64,000 nucleotides of DNA from Limimaricola sp964022235. GTDB lineage: Bacteria; Pseudomonadota; Alphaproteobacteria; Rhodobacterales; Rhodobacteraceae. The DNA is taken from positions 186,001 to 250,000 of the forward strand of contig NZ_CAXHZL010000003.1 in NCBI RefSeq assembly GCF_964022235.1, read 5' to 3'. The position numbers and the translations under genes were made by a program. This document shows positions 32,032 to 40,712 of the stretch, one piece after another (within the stretch, counting starts at the first letter, position 1; each line of letters starts with the position of its first letter). The notes beneath the pieces are model-generated. The model did no database searches, was not told the DNA's origin, and saw only the letters and a program-made list of their open reading frames with translations.

Positions 32032-32706
32032 ATGGTGGACTGGATCGTGAGCGACGGGCTGACCCCCTATGAGGAGGCGGTCTCTGCCATGGAGGCCCGC
32101 GCGACGGCGATCGCCGAAGGTTCGGCCGATGAGGCGATCTGGCTGGTCGAGCATGCGCCGCTCTATACGGCTGGCACCTCCGCCAGGATTTCGGATCTCA
32201 CCGACCCCGACCGCTTTCCGGTGCATCACAGCAAGCGTGGTGGGCAGTATACCTATCACGGCCCCGGCCAGCGCGTGGTCTACGTGATGCTCGACGTGGG
32301 AAGTCGCGGCCGCGACGTGCGCGCCTTCGTCAAATCGCTGGAAGGCTGGATCATCGGCACACTGGCCGAGTTCAACGTCACGGGCGAATTGCGCGAGGGA
32401 CGCGTCGGCGTCTGGGTACAGCGGCCCGACAAGCCGCTGACTGCCACGGGGGCCATGGCCGAGGACAAGATCGCGGCGCTGGGCATACGGCTGCGCAAAT
32501 GGGTAAGCTACCACGGGCTGTCGATCAACGTGGAGCCGGAGCTGTCGCATTTTGATGGCATCGTGCCCTGCGGCATCTCCGAACACGGGGTCACCAGCCT
32601 CGTTGATCTGGGGCTGCCGGTCACCATGGCCGATCTCGACACCGCGCTCGAGCGCAGCTTTGCCGATTACTTCGCCGGAGAGTTGCGCCGCGCCGCCTCT
32701 CTCTGA
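32032..32706 (+). CDS. lipB: Lipoyl(octanoyl) transferase
   Basis: 224 aa; moves octanoyl groups from acyl carrier protein to lipoyl domains. Conserved GGQYTYHGPGQRVVYVMLDV in the middle, the lysine in TGAMAEDKIAALGIR, the motif WVSYHGLSINV, and the catalytic Cys in VPCGISEHGVTSL. ATG 32032 has GGAG 8 bases upstream; GTG 32023 would add three residues. It stands alone, with ctaD 143 bases downstream and a tRNA upstream on the other strand. Confidence 0.94.
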   Translation: MVDWIVSDGLTPYEEAVSAMEARATAIAEGSADEAIWLVEHAPLYTAGTSARISDLTDPDRFPVHHSKRGGQYTYHGPGQRVVYVMLDVGSRGRDVRAFVKSLEGWIIGTLAEFNVTGELREGRVGVWVQRPDKPLTATGAMAEDKIAALGIRLRKWVSYHGLSINVEPELSHFDGIVPCGISEHGVTSLVDLGLPVTMADLDTALERSFADYFAGELRRAASL

Positions 32707-32849
32707 GGCTTGCGCGCGACAGCATCGCGGAGCGCACTCCTGCGGCACCGTGACCGTTGCCCTGCCCGGCTTCTCCTTCTAGAAGGACGCCAATTGCCTG
32801 CGCGAGTCTGCGTGCGGGCCCGTCAGGCAACCAAACTCGGGAGAGCCAC

Positions 32850-34553
32850 ATGGCAGACGCCGCCATCCACGGCCACGGACACGAGGACAAGCGGGGGTTC
32901 TTCACCCGTTGGTTCATGTCCACCAACCACAAGGACATCGGGATCCTGTATCTCTTCGCGGCGGGCTTCGTGGGCCTGCTGTCGGTGATGCTGACCCTGC
33001 ACATGCGGCTTGAGCTGATGCAGCCGGGCGTGCAGTTCATGTGCACCGAGAACGTGACCGGCAACCCGCTCACCACGATCCTGCGCTCTTGGGTGCCCAC
33101 GGCCACCGAGGCCTGCACGCCCAACGGCCACATGTGGAACGTCGCGATCACCTACCACGGCGTGCTGATGATGTTCTTCGTGGTCATCCCGGCGCTGTTC
33201 GGTGGCTTCGGCAACTACTTCATGCCGCTGCAGATCGGCGCCCCGGACATGGCCTTCCCGCGGCTGAACAACCTCAGCTTCTGGATGTTCATCGCAGGCG
33301 TTGGCCTCGGCGTAGCCTCGCTTCTGGCGCCGGGTGGTAACGGTCAGGCGGGCTCTGGCGTGGGCTGGGTGCTTTACCCGCCGCTCTCGACCTCCGAGCC
33401 GGGCATGTCGATGGATCTCGCGATCTTCGCGGTGCACGTCTCCGGCGCCTCGTCGATCCTTGGCGCGATCAACATCATCACCACCTTCCTCAACATGCGC
33501 GCGCCCGGCATGACGCTGCACAAGGTGCCGCTCTTTGCCTGGTCGATCTTCGTCACCGCCTGGCTGATCCTTCTGGCCCTGCCGGTTCTGGCCGGCGCGA
33601 TCACCATGCTGCTGACCGACCGTAACTTCGGGACCTCGTTCTTCCAACCCGCTGGCGGCGGCGACCCGATCCTCTACCAGCACATCCTGTGGTTCTTCGG
33701 TCACCCCGAGGTCTACATCATCATCATCCCCGCCTTCGGCATCATCAGCCACGTGATCGCGACTTTCTCGCGCAAGCCGATCTTCGGCTACCTGCCGATG
33801 GTATACGCGATGGTGGCGATCGGCGTGCTCGGCTTCGTCGTCTGGGCGCACCACATGTACACCGTGGGCATGTCGCTGACGCAGCAGTCCTACTTCATGA
33901 TGGCTACCATGGTCATCGCGGTGCCAACCGGGGTTAAGATCTTCTCGTGGATCGCGACGATGTGGGGCGGCTCGGTCGAGTTCAAGACGCCGATGCTTTG
34001 GGCCTTCGGCTTCCTGTTCCTGTTCACCGTGGGCGGCGTCACCGGCATCGTGCTGTCTCAGGCCGGCATCGACCGCGCCTATCACGACACCTACTACGTG
34101 GTGGCGCACTTCCACTACGTGATGAGCCTGGGCGCCATCTTCGGTATTTTCGCGGGGATCTACTTCTACTTCCCGAAGATGACCGGCAAGATGCTCCCCG
34201 AACTCGCGGGCAAGATCCACTTCTGGGCGATGTTCATCGGTGCGAACATCACCTTTTTCCCGCAGCACTTCCTCGGCCGTCAGGGCATGCCGCGTCGCTA
34301 CATCGACTATCCGGAGGCCTTCGCTACCTGGAACATGGTCTCCTCGATCGGCGCCTTCATCGCCTTCGCCTCCTTCGTGTTCTTCATCGTGGTGCTGTTC
34401 TACACGCTGCTGAAGGGCAAGAAGCATGGCCTTGCGAACCCGTGGAACGAATATGCCGACACGCTAGAGTGGACACTGCCCTCGCCGCCGCCGGAGCACA
34501 CCTTCGAGACGCTCCCCAAGCAGAGCGAGTGGGATCACAGCCGCGCCCACTGA
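32850..34553 (+). CDS. ctaD: Cytochrome c oxidase subunit I (aa3 type)
   Basis: 567 aa, 12 membrane helices; holds haem a and the haem a3-CuB oxygen-reduction site. Typical start FFTRWFMSTNHKDIGILYLF; CuB ligand and cross-linked Tyr in WFFGHPEVYIII; CuB histidines in VVWAHHMYTVG; haem histidines in HDTYYVVAHFHYVMSLGA; proton-path residues such as Asn in GNYFMP. ATG 32850 follows GGGAGAGCC. No ctaC, ctaE or assembly genes lie beside it, so this subunit I gene stands apart from the rest of the operon, as happens in several Rhodobacterales. A strong terminator follows. Confidence 0.96.
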   Translation: MADAAIHGHGHEDKRGFFTRWFMSTNHKDIGILYLFAAGFVGLLSVMLTLHMRLELMQPGVQFMCTENVTGNPLTTILRSWVPTATEACTPNGHMWNVAITYHGVLMMFFVVIPALFGGFGNYFMPLQIGAPDMAFPRLNNLSFWMFIAGVGLGVASLLAPGGNGQAGSGVGWVLYPPLSTSEPGMSMDLAIFAVHVSGASSILGAINIITTFLNMRAPGMTLHKVPLFAWSIFVTAWLILLALPVLAGAITMLLTDRNFGTSFFQPAGGGDPILYQHILWFFGHPEVYIIIIPAFGIISHVIATFSRKPIFGYLPMVYAMVAIGVLGFVVWAHHMYTVGMSLTQQSYFMMATMVIAVPTGVKIFSWIATMWGGSVEFKTPMLWAFGFLFLFTVGGVTGIVLSQAGIDRAYHDTYYVVAHFHYVMSLGAIFGIFAGIYFYFPKMTGKMLPELAGKIHFWAMFIGANITFFPQHFLGRQGMPRRYIDYPEAFATWNMVSSIGAFIAFASFVFFIVVLFYTLLKGKKHGLANPWNEYADTLEWTLPSPPPEHTFETLPKQSEWDHSRAH

Positions 34554-34578
34554 CGGCACGGCCCGCAAGACGAGATCA

Positions 34579-34607
34579 GGGCCCGGCGGAAACGCCGGGC
34601 CCTTTTT
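34579..34607 (+). terminator. Rho-independent terminator after ctaD
   Basis: Perfect 10-bp stem GGGCCCGGCG/CGCCGGGCCC with a GAAA tetraloop, followed by TTTTT; 25 bases past the ctaD stop codon. Confidence 0.93.
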
Positions 34608-34614
34608 CATCCCG

Positions 34615-34627
34615 CCCCCCCCCCCCC
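34615..34627 (+). repeat. 13-base poly-C tract upstream of the DUF2244 gene
   Basis: Thirteen consecutive C between the ctaD terminator and ATG 34638 (10 bases upstream of the start). Such tracts slip during replication. Its place would put it in the promoter spacer or leader of the next gene. Confidence 0.8.
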
Positions 34628-34637
34628 GAGACAAACG

Positions 34638-35141
34638 ATGCCCGTTGAATGGACGCAACGCCCCGCTGATGACGCCCCCCCGCGGGCCGCGCTGCAGCTC
34701 TGGCCCTACCGCTCGCTGCCCAAGCGCGGCTTTGCGGGATTTATCGGCGGGACCGCGGCGCTGATCGCGTTGCCGCTGATCATGGTGCTGGGCACGCCGG
34801 TGCTCTGGGCCTTGCTGCCCTTCCTCGTCGCCGCCGTGGCCGGGGTCTGGTGGGCACTGTCACGCAGCTACCGCGACGGCGAGGTCCTCGAATCGTTGGA
34901 GATCACCCCCGAGCGGATGCGCCTTGTCCGCCGCGAGAGGGGCCATCCCGACCGGGTCTGGGAGGCCGACCCCTATTGGGTCGAGTTGCAGCTGCACGAG
35001 GGCGAGAGACCGGTGCCCGCCTATCTCACGATGCGCGGCGCGGGACGCGAAGTGGAGCTTGGCGCGTTTTTATCGGAGGACGAACGCCGAGCCTTGGCCG
35101 AGGATTTGCAACGCATTCTGGCCCGGATTGCCCGGCGCTGA
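34638..35141 (+). CDS. DUF2244 domain membrane protein
   Basis: 167 aa. Two neighbouring membrane helices (GFIGGTAALIALPLIMVLGT and LWALLPFLVAAVAGVWWALS, ~30-75) follow a short cytoplasmic start with LWPYRSLPKRGF; the C-terminal half is soluble (ESLEITPERMRLVRRER, WEADPYWVELQLHEG, YLTMRGAGREVELGAFLSED). This is the DUF2244 pattern, often seen next to cytochrome oxidase genes in alphaproteobacteria, which hints at a link with respiration but no role is proven. No clear Shine-Dalgarno between the C-tract and ATG 34638. Confidence 0.85.
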   Translation: MPVEWTQRPADDAPPRAALQLWPYRSLPKRGFAGFIGGTAALIALPLIMVLGTPVLWALLPFLVAAVAGVWWALSRSYRDGEVLESLEITPERMRLVRRERGHPDRVWEADPYWVELQLHEGERPVPAYLTMRGAGREVELGAFLSEDERRALAEDLQRILARIARR

Positions 35142-35225
35142 AACGCTTGTTGTGCCCCGCGTCGTTACGTCGCCATGGAACTCCAACCCCAACATGGGCA
35201 TTTTCATGGCAACGGAGGATTCGTC

Positions 35226-35378
35226 ATGCCCAAGCACACCGCGCCGAAAGAAACGATCCGCAGGCTGGCCGAGACTGGCCGCGCCATTCTCGAAGGACTG
35301 GTGGGCGCCCTGCTGCCGCAGCCCCGCCCGCAGCACCGGCCGATCCCGATTCCCGTCTCTCCCCCGCGTCGTCGCTGA
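35226..35378 (+). CDS. Hypothetical 50-aa protein
   Basis: Short frame from ATG 35226 with a good ribosome site (GGAGG, 7 bases upstream). Product: KHTAPKETIRRLAETGRAIL, a helical start, then EGLVGALLPQPRPQHRPIPI and a basic end PPRRR. No family recognised. The frame opens upstream to 35175 but lacks a site there. Followed by a terminator, which supports a real transcript. Conservation not checked. Confidence 0.5.
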   Translation: MPKHTAPKETIRRLAETGRAILEGLVGALLPQPRPQHRPIPIPVSPPRRR

Positions 35379-35413
35379 CGGCAGCCGCAGGCGGCTACGG
35401 CCCCAGAACGACA

Positions 35414-35440
35414 AAGGCGGCCCCGCAAGGGAGCCGCCTT
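35414..35440. terminator. Terminator between convergent small genes
   Basis: AAGGCGGC/GCCGCCTT stem with 11-base loop, tail CTTC on the plus strand and TTTGT on the minus strand; serves the 35226 gene and probably the DUF3008 gene. Confidence 0.65.
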
Positions 35441-35468
35441 CTTCATGCAAGAGCGTTAGCGCGCGGCC

Positions 35469-35651
35469 TTAGCCCTTCTTTTCAGGCAGATTATCACGCT
35501 TGGTCTGCGCAAGGTCTTCGAGCTGCGCCTCGCTCATGTCGTCGTACATTTCTTTCGAGGCACCCTTGAGATCCTTGACCTTCGTGTCGCCTCGCTTGGC
35601 CGAAAGCGCCGCGCCCGCCGCCTTCTGCTGCGCCTTGGATTGTGCCGGCAT
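35469..35651 (-). CDS. DUF3008 family small protein
   Basis: 60 aa, highly charged. PAQSKAQQKAAGAALSAKRG then DLKGASKEMYDDMSEAQLED and LAQTKRDNLPEKK is the DUF3008 pattern (SKAQQ-x-AAGAAL-x-AKRG and GASK-x-MY). Widespread short proteins of unknown function in alphaproteobacteria, probably cytoplasmic and helical. ATG 35651 is preceded by GGAGGACCGACATG-like sequence, giving a clear Shine-Dalgarno. Confidence 0.88.
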   Translation of the reverse strand: MPAQSKAQQKAAGAALSAKRGDTKVKDLKGASKEMYDDMSEAQLEDLAQTKRDNLPEKKG

Positions 35652-35714
35652 GTCGGTCCTCCATGACTTGGACGACCGTAAAACGCGAAGGACAACGCCC
35701 GCGTTCCCGCAATC

Positions 35715-36173
35715 TCAGCTCAGGCGATCGCGCACCAGCGGGCCGACGCGGCCGAAGTCCATGCGCCCCATGTAGCGCCCCTTGAGGGCGGCCATGACCT
35801 TGCCCATGTCGCGGATCGAAGTGGCTTCGGTCTCGGTAATGGCCTGGGCCACGGCGGCTTCGGTCTCGGCTTCGGTCAGCTGACGCGGCAGGAATTCCTC
35901 GATCACCGTGATCTCGGCGCGTTCTTTTTCAGCCAGCTCCAGCCGTCCGCCTTCATCATAGGCGCGCGCGCTTTCCTGACGCTGCTTGACCATCTTTCCC
36001 AGAATGGCGAGCACGAGCTCGTCGGAGACCAGCCCCTCTTCGCCTTCCCCCCGCGCGGCGATATCGCGGTCCTTGATTGCGGCATTGATCAGGCGCAGCG
36101 TGGAGAGGCGCTCGGCCTCCTTGGCCTTCATCGCGTCCTTGAGGGAAGCGTTGAGCTTGTCGCGCAGGGTCAT
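35715..36173 (-). CDS. GatB/YqeY domain protein
   Basis: 152 aa. Two helical domains: an N-terminal part (LRDKLNASLKDAMKAKEAER, LSTLRLINAAIKDRDI) and a C-terminal YqeY/GatB tail (IEEFLPRQLTEAE, RDMGKVMAALKGRYMGRMDF). The family resembles the tRNA-binding tail of GatB, but its role is unclear; it often lies divergent from carA in alphaproteobacteria, as here. ATG 36173 gives the usual length; an upstream start at 36242 is rejected. Confidence 0.93.
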   Translation of the reverse strand: MTLRDKLNASLKDAMKAKEAERLSTLRLINAAIKDRDIAARGEGEEGLVSDELVLAILGKMVKQRQESARAYDEGGRLELAEKERAEITVIEEFLPRQLTEAETEAAVAQAITETEATSIRDMGKVMAALKGRYMGRMDFGRVGPLVRDRLS

Positions 36174-36326
36174 CTGGTCCCGTTCCGGATTGTTGCAGAC
36201 ACAAGCGGGCAAGCTACCCGGTTCGGCAGGGCCTGACAACAAGCCCCGCCGGGTGCCGCCGCGTCTTGATTCTTTTGCGCCCTGCCCCTAGGTAGCGGCG
36301 GGTTTCACTACAGGAGCAATGACGCC

Positions 36327-37487
36327 ATGCCGATTAATGTTTCCGGCAAGCCGACCGCCTGCCTCGCGCTCGCGGACGGGACCGTGTTTTACGGGCAGGG
36401 CTTCGGCGCTCCGGGCCGCACCGTGGCCGAGCTGTGTTTCAACACCGCGATGACCGGCTATCAGGAGATCATGACCGATCCCTCCTACGCCGGTCAGGCC
36501 GTCACCTTCACCTTTCCCCATATCGGCAACACCGGCACCACCGACGAGGACGACGAGGCCGCCGATCCGGTCGCCGCGGCAATGATCGTCAAGTGGAGCC
36601 CGACCGAGCCCTCGAACTGGCGCGCCACCGAGACGCTGTCGAACTGGCTCGCCAAGCGCGGCCGTATCGGCATGGGCGGTGTCGACACGCGGCGTCTGAC
36701 CCGCGCAATCCGCCAGCAGGGCGCGCCGCATGTCGCAATCGAGCACGACCCCGATGGCGAATTCGACCTTGAGGCCTTGGTTGCCGCCGCGCGCGGTTTC
36801 AAAGGTCTCGTCGGTCTCGACCTGGCGAAAGAGGTCAGCTGCGTGCAGTCCTATCGCTGGGACGAGATGCGCTGGGCCTGGCCCGATGGTTTCAAGACGC
36901 AGGACAACCCGCGCCACAAGGTCGTCGCCATCGACTACGGCGCCAAGCGCAACATTCTGCGCAGCCTTGCCTCGACCGGCTGCGAAGTCACGGTGCTGCC
37001 CGCCACCGCCACCGCGGACGAAATTCTGGCGCTGAACCCCGACGGTCTGTTCCTGTCGAACGGTCCGGGCGATCCGGCGGCAACCGGCGTCTATGCCGTC
37101 CCGGCGATCAAGTCGGTGCTGGAACGCTCCGAGATCCCGGTGTTCGGCATCTGCCTCGGGCACCAGATGCTGGCCCGTGCTCTGGGCGCGCAGACGGTCA
37201 AGATGAACCACGGCCACCACGGTGCGAACCACCCCGTGAAGGATCGTGAAACCGGCAAGGTTGAGATCACCTCGATGAACCACGGCTTCACCGTGGACAG
37301 CCAGTCGCTCCCCGAAGGCGTGATCGAGACGCATGTGTCGCTGTTCGACGGCTCGAACTGCGGCATCCGCATGACCGATCGCCCGGTGTTCTCGGTGCAG
37401 TATCACCCCGAAGCAAGCCCCGGCCCTCAGGACAGCTACTACCTGTTCGAACGTTTTGCCGAAGCCATGGAAGCGCGGCGCGCCTGA
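36327..37487 (+). CDS. carA: Carbamoyl-phosphate synthase small subunit
   Basis: 386 aa glutaminase subunit; feeds ammonia to CarB for carbamoyl phosphate in arginine and pyrimidine synthesis. N-terminal domain with FYGQGFGAPG and TGYQEIMTDPSYAGQAVTFT; class-I amidotransferase triad: Cys in FGICLGHQMLARALG, His and Glu in SVQYHPEASPGPQD. The ATG at 36327 follows ACAGGAGCAATGACGCC. carB is not in the window. A 153-base divergent region separates it from yqeY. Confidence 0.96.
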   Translation: MPINVSGKPTACLALADGTVFYGQGFGAPGRTVAELCFNTAMTGYQEIMTDPSYAGQAVTFTFPHIGNTGTTDEDDEAADPVAAAMIVKWSPTEPSNWRATETLSNWLAKRGRIGMGGVDTRRLTRAIRQQGAPHVAIEHDPDGEFDLEALVAAARGFKGLVGLDLAKEVSCVQSYRWDEMRWAWPDGFKTQDNPRHKVVAIDYGAKRNILRSLASTGCEVTVLPATATADEILALNPDGLFLSNGPGDPAATGVYAVPAIKSVLERSEIPVFGICLGHQMLARALGAQTVKMNHGHHGANHPVKDRETGKVEITSMNHGFTVDSQSLPEGVIETHVSLFDGSNCGIRMTDRPVFSVQYHPEASPGPQDSYYLFERFAEAMEARRA

Positions 37488-37554
37488 GGCGTTAACCGCG
37501 TCTTAACCCGCAAGGACCGAGCATCGGGCAGCCTTTCGCAAGGAAACCCGCCCG

Positions 37555-39294
37555 ATGACCGTCCTTTCTCCGCCCAGTGCGGCGGAGGTCGTGACTGGCC
37601 CCGAGACTGTCGCGCCCGGCCGCTTCGATCCGACCGATTTACCAACGGACCTGCGCCTGCTGCGCCGCTTGGGCGCAACGCGGGCGCTGCACTTCGGAGT
37701 GATGCCTTGGCGGCACATCGGCGGATGCACCGTGGTGCTCTGCGCGGCCCCGCCCTCGGCTGAGGCCCGCGCAGCCTTGGAGCGTGCGGGTCTGGGCCAG
37801 CTGCGCTTCGCGATCTGCACGCCCGAAGCCCTGCGTGCGGCGCTTCTGCCGCATGTCGAGCCGGTGCTCTTGATGCGGGCCGAAGCCCGCGTGCCGTTCG
37901 ATCAAAGCTGCCGGGGTGTCGGGCGTAGGCCGCTGTGCCTGCTCGCTGTCACTGTGATGCTCAGCACCGCCCTTGCGGTGGCATGGGCCCCCGGCGCGGC
38001 GCTGGCGCTGCTCTGCGCCCTGTGCGCGCTGACCTTGTGCGTCAACACCGCGCTCAAGCTCGCCGCCGCGATTGCCACGCTGGGCCGCGCCCCCGCCAAA
38101 CCGCCACCTGCCTCCCCCTCGGCCGATATGCTGCCGGTCGTGACGCTGCTGGTGCCGCTGTTTCGCGAGGGGCCGATGGTGGCGGCGCTGTTGGATCGAT
38201 TGGCGCGTCTCGACTACCCGCACGACCGGCTCGACCTGTGCCTGATCGTCGAGGCCGACGACACAGAGACCCGTGACGCGCTGACCCGGATTCTACTGCC
38301 CAGCTGGGCGCAGGTGGTGGTGGTGCCCGAAGGACGCCTCCGCACCAAGCCGCGCGCATTGAACTACGCGCTGTTCTTCACGCGCGGCAGCATCGTCGGC
38401 ATCTACGACGCCGAGGATGCCCCTGCCCCGGACCAGCTGTTGCGCGTGGTGGCGCGATTTGCAGCCTGCGGGCCACGAACCGGCTGCTTGCAGGGCGTAC
38501 TCGATTACTACAACGCCCGGTCCAACTGGATCGCCCGCTGCTTTACCCTCGAATACGCAAGCTGGTTCCGGGTGGTCCTGCCGGGGCTCGACCGGCTCGG
38601 CCTCGTGGTGCCATTGGGGGGCACGACGCTGTTCCTGCGCCGCCACGCGATCGAGGCGGTGGGCGGTTGGGACGCCCACAACGTCACCGAGGACGCGGAT
38701 CTGGGCGTGCGGCTGGCGCGGCGCGGCTTTCGCACCGAACTGATCGACAGCGTCACGCTCGAGGAGGCCAACGCCCGTGTCTGGCCGTGGATCAAGCAGC
38801 GTTCGCGCTGGCTCAAGGGCTACGCGTTGAGCTGGGGGGTGGCGATGCACGACCCCGAGCGGCTATGGCGCGAGCTTGGGGCCTGGCGGTTCATCGGCGT
38901 GCAGGTGCTGTTTCTCGGCACGCTGGCGCAGTTCGCGCTGGCCCCGGTGCTGTGGTCGTTCTGGCTGGTGATCTTCGGGATGCCGCATCCGATGTCGCCA
39001 TGGCTGCAGCCTCGGAGCCTCACGGGGCTGGCCATGATCTTTTTGCTGTCTGAAGGCGTGACTTATGCTGTCGCGGCATTGGCGGCACGGCGGGCCGGGC
39101 AACCGGGACTGGCGCTTTGGGCGCCCTGGCTTCAGGTCTACTTCCCCCTCGCCACCGTCGCGGTCTGGCGCGCGCTATGGCAGGTACTGCGCAGCCCGTT
39201 TCACTGGGAAAAGACCCGGCACGGCATCTTTGCCCCAGCGGCGGCGCTCAGGTCGCCGCCTCCACCTTCGCCGCGTCCAGCTTCAACCGAGTGA
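37555..39294 (+). CDS. Membrane glycosyltransferase family 2 with GspE-type N-terminal domain (XagB-like)
   Basis: 579 aa. Residues ~20-125 look like the N-terminal domain of type II secretion ATPases (LPTDLRLLRRLGATRALHFG, PWRHIGGCTVVLCAAPP). Two membrane helices (~130-170) precede a GT2 catalytic domain: TLLVPLFREGPMVAALL, GIYDAEDAPAPDQL (DxD), VTEDADLGVRLARRGF (TED) and KQRSRWLKGYAL (Q/RxxRW), the processive synthase set. Three or four helices follow. Related proteins such as XagB and NfrB-like synthases make exopolysaccharide or serve as phage receptors. Its 3' end overlaps a convergent GntR gene by 47 bases. Product unknown. Confidence 0.87.
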   Translation: MTVLSPPSAAEVVTGPETVAPGRFDPTDLPTDLRLLRRLGATRALHFGVMPWRHIGGCTVVLCAAPPSAEARAALERAGLGQLRFAICTPEALRAALLPHVEPVLLMRAEARVPFDQSCRGVGRRPLCLLAVTVMLSTALAVAWAPGAALALLCALCALTLCVNTALKLAAAIATLGRAPAKPPPASPSADMLPVVTLLVPLFREGPMVAALLDRLARLDYPHDRLDLCLIVEADDTETRDALTRILLPSWAQVVVVPEGRLRTKPRALNYALFFTRGSIVGIYDAEDAPAPDQLLRVVARFAACGPRTGCLQGVLDYYNARSNWIARCFTLEYASWFRVVLPGLDRLGLVVPLGGTTLFLRRHAIEAVGGWDAHNVTEDADLGVRLARRGFRTELIDSVTLEEANARVWPWIKQRSRWLKGYALSWGVAMHDPERLWRELGAWRFIGVQVLFLGTLAQFALAPVLWSFWLVIFGMPHPMSPWLQPRSLTGLAMIFLLSEGVTYAVAALAARRAGQPGLALWAPWLQVYFPLATVAVWRALWQVLRSPFHWEKTRHGIFAPAAALRSPPPPSPRPASTE

Positions 39295-39901
39295 TGAAGG
39301 CATGGCTGATGTGATCGCGCAGCGCCCGGTCGGCGGCGTCGCCATCGCCCGCCTCGATCGCAGCGACGATCGTCGCGTGCTCCTCGAGCGCGCCGCGGCC
39401 GCGTCCTTCGGCCGCCAGCGAGGTCGAAGCCAGAAGGGCCATGGAACGGTGCACGAGGTCGAGTTGGCGCACCAGAAAGCGATTGTGGCTGGCGAGGTGG
39501 ATCTGCTTGTGAAACCGCCGGTTGGCGCGCGACAGCGCAGCGGGATCGTTGACCAATGCCTGATCGGCATCGAGCATGTCGCGCAGCACCCGCACCTCCT
39601 CGGGGGCGGCGTGACGTGCGGCCAGCCGCGCCGCCAGCCCCTCGAGTTCGCCACGCACCACGTAAAGCTCGGCCAGCTGCGTGTGATCGAGCGAGGCCAC
39701 GATCAATGAGCGGCCATCGCGGCTCAACATGCCTTGGGTCTCCAACCGCTGCAGCGCCTCGCGCACCGGGGTACGCGACACGCCGAATCGATCTGCCAAC
39801 TCGCTTTCGACGAGTCGGTCACCGGGGCGGTAGATGCCGCCGTCGATCGATTCGAGGATCAGCCCGTAGGCGTCCTTCTGCGAGGGTCTGGTGTCCTGCA
39901 T
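39248..39901 (-). CDS. GntR-family transcriptional regulator (FadR/FCD subfamily)
   Basis: 217 aa. N-terminal winged helix: GGIYRPGDRLVESELADRFG then VSRTPVREALQRLETQGMLS, the usual GntR signature. The helical FCD effector domain follows with AELYVVRGELEGLAARLAA, FHKQIHLASHNRFLVRQLD (metal-binding-type His residues) and ALRDHISHAFITRL. Effector and targets unknown; it is not next to an obvious catabolic operon. ATG 39901 has GGAAGG 6 bases upstream; an earlier ATG at 39916 is less well placed. Confidence 0.9.
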   Translation of the reverse strand: MQDTRPSQKDAYGLILESIDGGIYRPGDRLVESELADRFGVSRTPVREALQRLETQGMLSRDGRSLIVASLDHTQLAELYVVRGELEGLAARLAARHAAPEEVRVLRDMLDADQALVNDPAALSRANRRFHKQIHLASHNRFLVRQLDLVHRSMALLASTSLAAEGRGRGALEEHATIVAAIEAGDGDAADRALRDHISHAFITRLKLDAAKVEAAT

Positions 39902-40003
39902 GCGCGGCCTTCCCATGGGTTGGGAGACGATAGCCCCTGCGCAAGCCTGTGTTCAACCCGCGCCCATCTTGCCGCGCTCCGGTTGCGCCCATAGGGTCGC
40001 GTC

Positions 40004-40675
40004 ATGACCGACACGCCCCTCTCCGCCATCGCCGCCGACTTCGCCCATGTCCGGGCTTGGGTCTTTGATCTCGACCACACGCTCTATCCGCCCGAAGCGC
40101 GGCTTTTCGACCAGATCGAGGTGCGGATGCGGGCTTGGATGATGCGCGAGCTGGGCATCGAGGCTGCCGAGGCCGACCGGCTGCGCGCCGACTACTGGGC
40201 GCGCTATGGCACAACGCTTGCCGGGCTGATGGCCGAGCACGGCCTGCCTGCCGATGATTTCCTGATCGACGTGCACGACATCGACATGGGCCATCTCGAC
40301 GCCGATCCGGTGCTGGCCCGTGCCATCGCCGCTCTGCCCGGCCGCCGCATCGTCTACACGAACGGATCGAACCCCTACGCGCTGCGAGTGCTGGCGGCTC
40401 GCGGGCTAGAGGGGGTGTTCGATGCGGTCTACGGCGTTGAGCACGCGGGCCTCGTCCCCAAGCCCGAGCGCGCCGCCTTCGAAGCGGTCTTCGGGCTCGA
40501 CGGGCTGGCGCCGGAACAGGGGGCGATGTTCGAGGACGACCCGCGCAACCTCGCGGTGCCGCATGCGATGGGTATGCGCACGGTGCTGGTCGGCCCGCCG
40601 GGCGCGCTCGGCGCCGATCACATCCATCATCACACCAGCGATCTCGCGGGCTTTGTGTCGCAGCTGGTGCGATAG
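40004..40675 (+). CDS. Pyrimidine 5'-nucleotidase-like HAD hydrolase
   Basis: 223 aa HAD phosphatase. Motif I WVFDLDHTLYPPEARLFDQI with the nucleophile Asp and +2 Asp; motif II RRIVYTNGSNPYALRVL; motif III Lys in LVPKPERAAFEAV; motif IV MFEDDPRNLAVPHAMGM. The HTLYPP and EDDPRNL signatures are those of the SDT1/pyrimidine 5'-nucleotidase group, which dephosphorylates UMP/CMP. It could also act on other phosphates. Start ATG 40004; followed 37 bases later by the hydroxylase gene. Confidence 0.9.
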   Translation: MTDTPLSAIAADFAHVRAWVFDLDHTLYPPEARLFDQIEVRMRAWMMRELGIEAAEADRLRADYWARYGTTLAGLMAEHGLPADDFLIDVHDIDMGHLDADPVLARAIAALPGRRIVYTNGSNPYALRVLAARGLEGVFDAVYGVEHAGLVPKPERAAFEAVFGLDGLAPEQGAMFEDDPRNLAVPHAMGMRTVLVGPPGALGADHIHHHTSDLAGFVSQLVR

Positions 40676-40712
40676 GCTTTCCCACGCAGGCGTCGCGGCC
40701 TATCTCCATTCC

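Noticed and set aside
32823..34427. 534-codon minus-strand frame opposite ctaD
   Set aside because: His/Asp/Arg-rich antisense shadow; ctaD motifs are unambiguous.
40422..40712. N-terminal extension of the UbiH-type hydroxylase
   Set aside because: It overlaps the nucleotidase gene in another frame; the FAD fold starts right after ATG 40713.
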